From an uncultured Mediterranea sp. (lineage in GTDB: Bacteria > Bacteroidota > Bacteroidia > Bacteroidales > Bacteroidaceae), in NCBI GenBank assembly GCA_946007445.1, contig CAMGAL010000134.1:1-6314 (forward strand): a stretch of DNA of 6,314 nucleotides, read 5' to 3'. The position numbers were made by a program, and so were the translations under genes. The number at the start of each line of letters is the position of its first letter. Positions within the stretch are counted from its first letter, which is position 1. A model generated the notes under the pieces. That model had not been told where the DNA came from and made no database searches. It was given only the letters and a program-made list of their open reading frames with translations. Positions 1 through 6,127 of this stretch are shown here, piece after piece.

Positions 1-336
1 GTGTGGAGCGGGTGTTGGGGGTGGGTAGGGTACGGCAGGAGGTACTTGGCCGGGTGCGGGGGTGGCGGCTACGCGGTCGACCTTCCAGGCGCGGATGCTG
101 TTGAACCAGCGGTCTTGCCACTGGCGGGCATCAATGTCGAACGATACGGTCAGCTCTTCGCCCATCTGGATGTTGAACTGCTCAATCTTGTCGGCACCGA
201 AGACGTCGAAACACATCTTGCGGGGATACTGGTCGTGGTTCTCAATGACATATTCTTGTACTTTCCACTCATTGCCTGTTTTAGACACTCCGCTACGAGG
301 CTGGAGGATAGCGATGATTTTTCCTGTAAATTCCAT
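1..336 (-). CDS. DUF3127 family protein, SSB-like OB fold (partial, 3' end outside window)
   Basis: Read on the minus strand, an ATG at 336-334 opens 112 codons with no stop before the window edge, so the C-terminus is missing. The protein begins MEFTGKIIAILQPRSGVSK and matches my memory of the DUF3127 family of Bacteroidota, whose function is not established. Residues 1-90 resemble a single-stranded DNA-binding OB fold: an SSB-like strand with GNEWK (21-25), then QEYVIE (27-32), a FDVFGADK segment (43-50), and RWFNSIRAWKV (76-86), which closely recalls the SSB stretch RWFNDIRVW. From about residue 89 the chain becomes Ala/Pro-rich and probably disordered, like an SSB tail. The gene diverges from dnaN, a context that suits a role in DNA metabolism. 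The family call is fairly firm; DNA binding is inference from sequence resemblance only. Confidence 0.85.
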   Translation of the reverse strand, partial: MEFTGKIIAILQPRSGVSKTGNEWKVQEYVIENHDQYPRKMCFDVFGADKIEQFNIQMGEELTVSFDIDARQWQDRWFNSIRAWKVDRVAATPAPGQVPPAVPYPPPTPAPH

Positions 337-366
337 TTTCTACTGTTTTTATGTTTATTATCGGGG

Positions 367-398
367 CGAAGTTACGACTTTTAAGGAGAACAGACGAA
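367..398 (-). promoter_or_regulatory. Candidate promoter of the DUF3127 gene
   Basis: On the minus strand, TAACTTCG (374 down to 367) matches the Bacteroidota -7 consensus TAnnTTTG at all but one defined position. A TTCG (398 down to 395) lies 20 nt upstream, where the -33 TTTG element is expected. This would start transcription near position 360, giving a leader of about 25 nt before the ATG at 336. Both elements have a mismatch, so the call is moderate. Confidence 0.45.
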
Positions 399-424
399 TA
401 AAATGGCGTTTTTCTTTCGGAATT

Positions 425-456
425 CTTGGTGGGTGGGAATAGTTTTGGTAACTTTG
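425..456 (+). promoter_or_regulatory. Candidate promoter of the dnaN operon
   Basis: TAACTTTG at 449-456 is an exact match to the Bacteroidota -7 element TAnnTTTG recognised by the phylum's primary sigma factor. CTTG at 425-428 sits 20 nt upstream and fits a slightly imperfect -33 TTTG element. The predicted start of transcription is around 461-465, leaving an untranslated leader of about 40 nt before the dnaN ATG. No other TAnnTTTG with a suitable upstream partner was seen in the short gaps downstream, so this may drive the whole plus-strand cluster. Confidence 0.65.
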
Positions 457-504
457 CCGAATGGATAATAAGACAACGAAAAACTCATTAAATAGACCAA
501 AGAT

Positions 505-1629
505 ATGAAATTTATCCTTTCAAGCTCCGTGCTTTCGGGCCGTCTGCAGGCCGTGAGCCGCGTCATCAATGCCAAGAATGCATTGCCTATTCTCGATTGT
601 TTCTTATTCGAGCTGAAGGAGGGGAGATTGTCTGTCACGGCTTCGGACAGCGAGACCACGCTGATCACGTCGGTCGAGGTGAACGAGTGCGACGGCGAGG
701 CACGCATGGCCATCACGGCCAAGACCCTGCTCGATGCGCTGAAGGAGATTCCCGAGCAGCCGCTCACCTTTGAAATGGATCCAGATACGCTGGCCATCAA
801 CATCCTCTATCAGAACGGAAAGTATAGCCTGGTGGGACGGAATGCCGACGAATATCCGCTGGCTGCCCAGCCGGGTGACAATGCCGTGCAGCTGCCGATG
901 GAGGCCGATGTGCTGCTGGCCGGCATCAACCGCTCGCTCTTTGCCACGGCCGACGACGAACTGCGTCCCGTGATGAACGGTATCTACTTCGACATCACGA
1001 GCGAGGACATCACGATGGTGGCTTCCGACGGCCACAAGCTGGTGCGCTGCCGCACGATGGCTGCCAAGGGCGAGGGTAGGGCTGCCTTCATCCTGCCCAA
1101 GAAGCCGGCCACCATGCTGAAGAACCTGCTGCCTAAGGAGAACTGTACGGTGCAGATAGCCTTCGACGAGCGCAACGCCTTCTTCCGCCTCGAAAACTTC
1201 CAGATGATGTGCCGCCTGATTGAGGGCCGCTATCCCAACTACAACTCGGTGATTCCCCGCAACAATCCCTATAAGGTGACCATTGACCGCTTGCTGCTGC
1301 TGGGTGCCATGCGCCGTGTGTCCATCTTCTCGTCGCAAGCCAGCAGCTTGATCAAGCTGCGCCTGCAGGAGAACGAAATCGTGGTGTCGGCTCAGGACAT
1401 CGACTTCTCGACCAGCGCCGAGGAGGTGCTGACCTGCCAGTACGACGGCCAGCCCATGTCGATAGGCTTCAAGTCCACCTTCCTGATTGACATACTGAAC
1501 AACATCTCCTCGACGGAGGTGGTCATCGAACTGGCTGACCCGTCGAGAGCCGGCGTGGTCATCCCCCTGGAGCAGGAGGAGAACGAAGACCTGCTGATGC
1601 TGCTCATGCCCATGATGCTCAACGAATAA
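505..1629 (+). CDS. dnaN: DNA polymerase III beta subunit (sliding clamp)
   Basis: The product is the ring-shaped dimeric clamp that encircles DNA and tethers the replicative polymerase and many repair enzymes to it. At 374 residues it has the usual length. Three repeated clamp domains are expected at about 1-125, 130-250 and 255-374. Visible family landmarks are ASDSETT (47-52), RPVMNGIYFD (154-163), VASDGHKLV (172-180), RLIEGRYPNY (237-246) and the C-terminal MPMML (368-372). The DGHKL, YP and MPM elements line the hydrophobic pocket that binds clamp-interacting peptides, and all appear intact. The ATG at 505 starts the conserved MKFILSSSVLSGRLQ and lies about 48 nt after a good -7 element. 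It is the first gene of the plus-strand cluster; dnaA is not adjacent, unlike the classical dnaA-dnaN arrangement. Identification is secure. Confidence 0.98.
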   Translation: MKFILSSSVLSGRLQAVSRVINAKNALPILDCFLFELKEGRLSVTASDSETTLITSVEVNECDGEARMAITAKTLLDALKEIPEQPLTFEMDPDTLAINILYQNGKYSLVGRNADEYPLAAQPGDNAVQLPMEADVLLAGINRSLFATADDELRPVMNGIYFDITSEDITMVASDGHKLVRCRTMAAKGEGRAAFILPKKPATMLKNLLPKENCTVQIAFDERNAFFRLENFQMMCRLIEGRYPNYNSVIPRNNPYKVTIDRLLLLGAMRRVSIFSSQASSLIKLRLQENEIVVSAQDIDFSTSAEEVLTCQYDGQPMSIGFKSTFLIDILNNISSTEVVIELADPSRAGVVIPLEQEENEDLLMLLMPMMLNE

Positions 1630-1648
1630 CCGAGGAGACGACATACTG

Positions 1649-2419
1649 ATGAAACTGAATCTGAAAAATCCCCTGGTGTTCTTCGATCTGGAGACTACAG
1701 GAACCAATATCAACTCCGACCGCATTGTGGAGATCTGCTACCTCAAGGTGCATCCCAACGGCAACGAGGAGGCCAAGACGATGCGTATCAACCCCGAAAT
1801 GCCCATCCCTGCCGAGGCCTCGGCGGTGCATGGCATCTATGATGCCGACGTGGCCGACTGCCCCACCTTCAAGCAGGTGGCCAAGCAGGTGGCCCGCGAC
1901 ATCGAGGGGTGCGACCTGGCCGGCTTCAACTCCAACCGCTTTGACATCCCCGTGCTGGCCGAGGAATTCCTGCGTGCCGGCGTGGAGGTAGACCTCAGCC
2001 GGCGGAAGTTTATCGACGTGCAGGTCATCTTCCACAAGATGGAGCAGCGCACACTGTCGGCTGCCTACAAATTCTATTGCGGCAAGAACCTCGACGATGC
2101 CCACACGGCTGCCGCCGATACGCGTGCCACCTACGAGGTGCTGATGGCCCAGCTGGACCGCTATCCCGACCTGCAGAATGACGTGGCTTTCTTGTCGGAC
2201 TACTCCTGCTTCACGAAGTTCGTTGACTTTGCCGGCCGCATGGTGTACGACGACAAGGGCGTGGAGGTGTTCAACTTCGGCAAGTACAAGGGAATGGCCG
2301 TCACGGAGGTGCTGAAACGCGACCCCGGATACTACAGCTGGATGCTGAATAGTGACTTCACGCTCAATACCAAGGCCATGCTGACCAAGATACGGCTGCG
2401 GGAGCTGACGAATAAATGA
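1649..2419 (+). CDS. DEDDh 3'-5' exonuclease (DnaQ/PolC-like) with ExoX-like C-terminal domain
   Basis: This is a predicted metal-dependent 3'-5' exonuclease of 256 residues. All DEDDh motifs are present: ExoI with D13 and E15 (FFDLETTGT), ExoII with N94 and D99 (GFNSNRFDIP), and ExoIII with H152 and D157 (AHTAAADTRA). The family includes proofreading subunits and repair exonucleases. After the core, residues 206-240 (VEVFNFGKYKGMAVTEV onward, with YYSWML at 228-233) match the short ExoX-like C-terminal domain. Between the two lies QNDVAF (176-181), similar to the clamp-binding QTSMAF of E. coli DnaQ. The gene begins 19 nt after dnaN, with GAGGAG at 1632-1637 as a possible ribosome binding site. 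The pairing with dnaN suggests action at the clamp, as proofreader or in repair, but which one is not settled by sequence. No gene symbol is safe. Confidence 0.93.
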   Translation: MKLNLKNPLVFFDLETTGTNINSDRIVEICYLKVHPNGNEEAKTMRINPEMPIPAEASAVHGIYDADVADCPTFKQVAKQVARDIEGCDLAGFNSNRFDIPVLAEEFLRAGVEVDLSRRKFIDVQVIFHKMEQRTLSAAYKFYCGKNLDDAHTAAADTRATYEVLMAQLDRYPDLQNDVAFLSDYSCFTKFVDFAGRMVYDDKGVEVFNFGKYKGMAVTEVLKRDPGYYSWMLNSDFTLNTKAMLTKIRLRELTNK

Positions 2420-2429
2420 TATCTCGACT

Positions 2430-3668
2430 ATGTCCAACAGACTGAAAGGAAAGAAAATCGTACTCGGCATTACGGGCAGCATCGCTGCCTATAAGGCCTG
2501 CTACATCATACGAGGACTGGTGAAGCGCGGAGCCGAAGTGCAGGTGGTCATCACCCCTGCCGGCAAAGAGTTCATCACCCCCATCACCCTCTCTGCCTTG
2601 ACCAGCAAGCCGGTCATCAGCGAGTTTTTTGCCCAGCGCGACGGTACCTGGAACCGCCATGTAGACCTGGGCCTCTGGGCGGATGCCATGCTCGTGGCTC
2701 CGGCCACGGCCTCCACCATCGGAAAGATGGCCCACGGCATTGCCGACAACATGCTGGTCACCACCTATCTCTCGGCCAAGGCACCGGTATTCATTGCCCC
2801 GGCCATGGACCTGGATATGTATGCCCGTCCCTCCACGCAGCAGAACCTGGACATCCTCCGCTCGTACGGCAACCACATCATCGAGCCGGCCGAAGGAGAG
2901 TTGGCCAGCCACCTGGTGGGCAAGGGACGCATGGAGGAGCCGGAGGTCATCATCCGTCGCCTCGAAGAGTATTTCGCCTGTCAGGAGGGTGACTTGGCTG
3001 GCAAGACCATCCTCATCACCACCGGACCCACCTACGAAAAGATAGACCCGGTACGCTTCATCGGCAACTACTCTTCGGGCAAGATGGGTGTGGCTCTGGC
3101 CGACGAGTGCACCAGCCGAGGGGCGAAGGTCATCCTGGTGGCCGGCCCCATGAAGGTGCAGCCCCGTTACCCGGTGTACGCCCGCTACGATGTGGAGAGT
3201 GCCGACGAGATGTATGCGGCTGCCTGCTCGGCCTTTGCAGAGGCCGATGCGGCCATCCTGGCCGCTGCCGTGGCCGACTACCGGCCTGCCACCGTAGCCG
3301 CGCAGAAGGTGAAGCGCGAGACCACCGGTCCCATGCAACTGGAGCTGACCCCCACGCACGACATCGCGGCCGAACTGGGCCGCCTCAAAGAGCATGGGCA
3401 GAAGAAGCGCATCTTGGTAGGGTTTGCCTTGGAGACCAATAACGAACTGCAACATGCGGCCGACAAGCTGCAACGCAAGAATCTGGACTTCATCGTCCTC
3501 AACTCCCTGCAGGATGCCGGAGCAGGATTCCGGTGCGACACCAACAAAGTGACTTTGCTGGACAGCCGGGGGGCAGAAAGTTTCCCGCTGAAGAGCAAGG
3601 CGGAGGTGGCCGTGGACATTGTCAACAAGCTGGCCCGTATGCTCGGCACACAGGCTACAGAGGAATAG
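2430..3668 (+). CDS. coaBC: Bifunctional phosphopantothenoylcysteine synthetase/decarboxylase
   Basis: This cytosolic enzyme joins phosphopantothenate to cysteine using CTP (CoaB), then decarboxylates the product with FMN to 4'-phosphopantetheine (CoaC), in coenzyme A synthesis. Its 412 residues are normal for the fused form. The CoaC half (about 1-185) shows the flavoprotein start VLGITGSIAAYK (11-22), catalytic H77 in RHVDLGLWAD, PAT at 91-93 and the clamp GKGRMEEP (164-171). The CoaB half (about 189-405) shows TTGPTYEKIDPVR (197-209), N213 followed by SSGKMG (215-220), AAAVADYRP (278-286), KVKRE (293-297), GFALETNNE (331-339) and NLDFIVLN (351-358). Two classical CoaC residues differ: the PXMN motif reads PAMD (D127), and the clamp cysteine position reads serine (S160). 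It starts 10 nt after the exonuclease gene and ends 4 nt before recN. Confidence 0.97.
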   Translation: MSNRLKGKKIVLGITGSIAAYKACYIIRGLVKRGAEVQVVITPAGKEFITPITLSALTSKPVISEFFAQRDGTWNRHVDLGLWADAMLVAPATASTIGKMAHGIADNMLVTTYLSAKAPVFIAPAMDLDMYARPSTQQNLDILRSYGNHIIEPAEGELASHLVGKGRMEEPEVIIRRLEEYFACQEGDLAGKTILITTGPTYEKIDPVRFIGNYSSGKMGVALADECTSRGAKVILVAGPMKVQPRYPVYARYDVESADEMYAAACSAFAEADAAILAAAVADYRPATVAAQKVKRETTGPMQLELTPTHDIAAELGRLKEHGQKKRILVGFALETNNELQHAADKLQRKNLDFIVLNSLQDAGAGFRCDTNKVTLLDSRGAESFPLKSKAEVAVDIVNKLARMLGTQATEE

Positions 3669-3672
3669 CGCC

Positions 3673-5343
3673 ATGATACGTTCACTCTTCATCCAGAACT
3701 ATGCCCTGATAGAGACCCTCGACATCACCCTGGAACGGGGCTTCTCGGTCATCACCGGCGAGACGGGAGCCGGCAAGTCCATCATCCTGGGGGCTATCGG
3801 CCTGCTGCTGGGTCAGCGTGCCGACGTGAAGGCCATTCGCAAGGGGGCCTCCAAGTGTGTCATTGAGGCCCACTTCGACGTGTCGGCCTACGGCATGAAG
3901 CCCTTCTTCGAGGAGCACGACTGGGACTATGCCGACGATTGCATCCTGCGCCGTGAGCTCTCGGCGGCGGGCAAGAGCCGTGCCTTCATCAACGACACGC
4001 GGGTCTCCCTGGCCCTATTCAAGGAGCTGGGCGAACTACTGATAGACATCCACTCGCAGCACCAGAACCTGTTGCTCAATCAAGAGGGGTTCCAGCTGAA
4101 GGTGCTCGACTACATTGCCAATCTGGCGGATGACCTGCGCGCCTACACGGCCTGCTACAACGACTGGCGAGCCAGCAAGCAGGCCTTGCAGGAGGCTGTG
4201 GAGTCGCTGGAGAAGGCGCGTGGCGACGAAGACTACATCCGCTACCAGTACGAACAGTTGGCAGAAGCCCGGCTGGAGAACGGGGAGCAGGAGCAGTTGG
4301 AGCAGGAGTCTGAGACCCTGAGCCATGCCGAGGAGATCAAGGCTGCCCTCTACCGTGCGTCCGCCCTTTTGTCGGGGGGCGACGAAGCAGGGGTGCTGGC
4401 CGGCGTGAAGGAGGGAGCCTCCCTCCTCGGGGGCGTGGAGCGTGTCTATCCGTCGGCCGAGGAGCTGCGTCAGCGCATGGAGAGTGCCTATATCGAGCTG
4501 AAGGACATCGCCCGCGAGGTGGAGATACAGGCCGAGGAGGTGGAATTCAATCCGCAGCGGCTGGCTGAGGTCAACGAACGGCTGAACCTCCTCTATTCGC
4601 TCCAGCAGAAGCATCGGGTGGCCACCGTAGAGGAACTGATAGCCCTCACCGAGAACTATGCCGCCCAACTGGCCGCCATCGACACCTCAGACGAGCACAT
4701 CGCCGAGCTGCGTGCCCGCTGTGAGGCACACTACCGGCAGCTCATGACACTGGCTGACGTGCTGACACGCAAGCGGGAGGCGGCTGCCCGCGAGGTGGAG
4801 AGCCAGATGGCTGCCCGCCTCATTCCGTTGGGAATGCCCAATGTGCGCTTTGTGGTCGAGACGGGACTCCGCAAGGAGCCGGGTGCCCTGGGAATGGACA
4901 CCGTCAACTTCCTCTTCTCGGCCAACAAGAACGGCACGCTGCAGAGCATCTCGTCGGTGGCCAGCGGCGGTGAGATAGCCCGCGTCATGCTGTCGGTCAA
5001 GGCCATGATAGCAGGGGCCGTGAAGCTGCCTACCATTATCTTCGATGAAATAGATACCGGCGTGTCGGGCGAGATTGCCGACCGCATGGCCGACATCATG
5101 CAGGAGATGGGTAGTCAGGACCGTCAGGTCATCAGCATCACCCACCTGCCTCAGATAGCGGCCCGGGGCAGTGCCCATTACAAGGTCTATAAGCAAGACA
5201 ACGAGGAGGCTACCATCAGCCACATACGCCGTCTGACGGACGAGGAGCGTGTGGAGGAGATAGCCCGTATGCTGAGTGGAGCCACGCTGACCGAGGCTGC
5301 CCTCAACAATGCCCGTGCGCTGCTGCAGGGGCAGAACGAATAA
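3673..5343 (+). CDS. recN: DNA repair protein RecN (SMC-like ATPase)
   Basis: RecN is an SMC-family ATPase acting in recombinational repair of double-strand breaks. The protein has 556 residues, normal for RecN. The N-terminal half-domain carries Walker A GETGAGKS (29-36) and the Q-loop segment IHSQHQN (126-132). A Glu/Gln/Leu-rich central region (about 150-370) should form the antiparallel coiled coil. The C-terminal half-domain has the ABC signature ASGGE (430-434), Walker B IIFDEIDTG (455-463) with catalytic E459, and switch H491 in SITHLPQ. I chose the ATG at 3673 because it begins the conserved MIRSLFIQNYALIE and lies 4 nt after the coaBC stop. A longer in-frame start at 3619 overlaps coaBC and adds an unrelated 18-residue stretch. 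With no room for its own promoter immediately upstream, expression probably follows the operon. Confidence 0.97.
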   Translation: MIRSLFIQNYALIETLDITLERGFSVITGETGAGKSIILGAIGLLLGQRADVKAIRKGASKCVIEAHFDVSAYGMKPFFEEHDWDYADDCILRRELSAAGKSRAFINDTRVSLALFKELGELLIDIHSQHQNLLLNQEGFQLKVLDYIANLADDLRAYTACYNDWRASKQALQEAVESLEKARGDEDYIRYQYEQLAEARLENGEQEQLEQESETLSHAEEIKAALYRASALLSGGDEAGVLAGVKEGASLLGGVERVYPSAEELRQRMESAYIELKDIAREVEIQAEEVEFNPQRLAEVNERLNLLYSLQQKHRVATVEELIALTENYAAQLAAIDTSDEHIAELRARCEAHYRQLMTLADVLTRKREAAAREVESQMAARLIPLGMPNVRFVVETGLRKEPGALGMDTVNFLFSANKNGTLQSISSVASGGEIARVMLSVKAMIAGAVKLPTIIFDEIDTGVSGEIADRMADIMQEMGSQDRQVISITHLPQIAARGSAHYKVYKQDNEEATISHIRRLTDEERVEEIARMLSGATLTEAALNNARALLQGQNE

Positions 5344-5356
5344 TATGTACTGAAAC

Positions 5357-6118
5357 ATGGAAAATAGTGAAATGATATTTGGAATCCGAGCCGTCATCGA
5401 AGCCATTCAGGCCGGCAAGGATATAGATAAGGTATTGGTCAAGAAAGAGCTGCAGGGCGACCTCGCCAAGGAACTCTTTGCGGCCCTGAAAGGCATCACC
5501 GTGCCCGTACAAAAGGTGCCCGTCGAGCGGCTCAACCGCATCACGCGCAAGAATCATCAGGGGGTGGTGGCCTTCATGTCGGCCGTCACCTACCAGCGGG
5601 TAGAGGACTGGGTGCCCTACCTGTTCGAGCAAGGCAAGTCGCCGCTGTTCGTCATGCTGGACGGCATTACGGATGTGCGCAACTTCGGAGCCATAGCCCG
5701 TACCTGCGAGTGTGCGGCGGTGGATGCCATCATCATCCCGTCGCGAAACAGTGTGTCGGTCAATGCCGATGCCGTGAAGACCTCGGCCGGTGCCCTGCAC
5801 ACGCTGCCCGTCTGCCGCGAACCGAATCTGACGCAGACCCTGCGCTACCTGAAGGAGAGTGGTTTCCACATCGTGGCTGCCACGGAGAAGGGCGACTACG
5901 ACTACTCCAAAGCCGACTACACCGGCCCCATGTGCATCATCATGGGAGCGGAAGACAAAGGGGTGTCGTACGACAACCTGGCCCTCTGCGACGAGTGGGT
6001 CAAGATACCCATGCTGGGGCACATCGAGTCGCTCAATGTCTCAGTGGCTGCCGGCATCCTGGTGTATGAGGCCGTGAAACAGCGAATGGCCCAAGAAACA
6101 GAAATAACCCAAGAATAA
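5357..6118 (+). CDS. rlmB: SPOUT 2'-O-ribose RNA methyltransferase, probable 23S rRNA Gm2251 enzyme
   Basis: The product is a TrmH/SpoU-family methyltransferase that uses S-adenosylmethionine to methylate a ribose 2'-hydroxyl. The 253 residues split into an N-terminal substrate-binding domain (about 5-80, starting MIFGIRAVIEAI) and a SPOUT knot domain. Motif 1 is DVRNFGAIARTCE (106-118) with N109 and catalytic-type R115; motif 2 is IIMGAEDKGVS (194-204); motif 3 is VKIPMLGHIESLNVSVAAG (215-233). The domain layout and the spacing of motif 1 fit RlmB better than the shorter tRNA enzymes TrmL, and TrmH lacks this N-terminal domain. The exact RNA target is inferred. It starts 13 nt after recN. 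An internal ATG at 5372 would give MIFGIRAV, but 5357 keeps the MENSEMIFG start I recall for Bacteroides homologues. Confidence 0.92.
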   Translation: MENSEMIFGIRAVIEAIQAGKDIDKVLVKKELQGDLAKELFAALKGITVPVQKVPVERLNRITRKNHQGVVAFMSAVTYQRVEDWVPYLFEQGKSPLFVMLDGITDVRNFGAIARTCECAAVDAIIIPSRNSVSVNADAVKTSAGALHTLPVCREPNLTQTLRYLKESGFHIVAATEKGDYDYSKADYTGPMCIIMGAEDKGVSYDNLALCDEWVKIPMLGHIESLNVSVAAGILVYEAVKQRMAQETEITQE

Positions 6119-6127
6119 CATAGAGTC

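Larger units (their letters stand above)
337..504. promoter_or_regulatory. Divergent intergenic region between the DUF3127 gene and dnaN
   Basis: This 168-bp stretch is the only sizeable non-coding DNA in the window and is clearly richer in A+T than the GC-rich genes on both sides. It separates two divergent genes and holds one candidate Bacteroidota-type promoter for each direction, listed separately. I see no convincing stem-loop, riboswitch, small ORF or long inverted repeat in it. The 20 or so bases before each start codon are A-rich with no strong Shine-Dalgarno sequence, which is common in this phylum. Confidence 0.8.

Noticed and set aside
1..442. Two plus-strand open frames over the left edge
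   Set aside because: They overlap the well-supported minus-strand DUF3127 gene and have no recognisable protein features.
381..803. A minus-strand frame spanning the intergenic region and the start of dnaN
   Set aside because: Its N-terminal part is the shadow of dnaN and its tail crosses the promoter region; no family motif is visible.
604..1725. A 373-codon open frame antisense to dnaN
   Set aside because: It mirrors dnaN, is rich in His, Gln, Val and Gly as expected for the complement of a GC-rich gene, and shows no known motif. GC-biased third positions remove stops on the opposite strand.
3619..3672. Upstream in-frame ATG that would lengthen RecN by 18 residues
   Set aside because: The extra residues are the out-of-frame end of coaBC and do not resemble RecN, whose conserved start is MIRSLFIQNYALIE at 3673.
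2364..3692. A 442-codon open frame antisense to coaBC
   Set aside because: It covers a confidently identified gene, its composition is that of a shadow frame, and no promoter or family motif supports it. The same applies to the antisense frames at 1619-2482, 4036-4668, 4687-5406 and 5303-6022.
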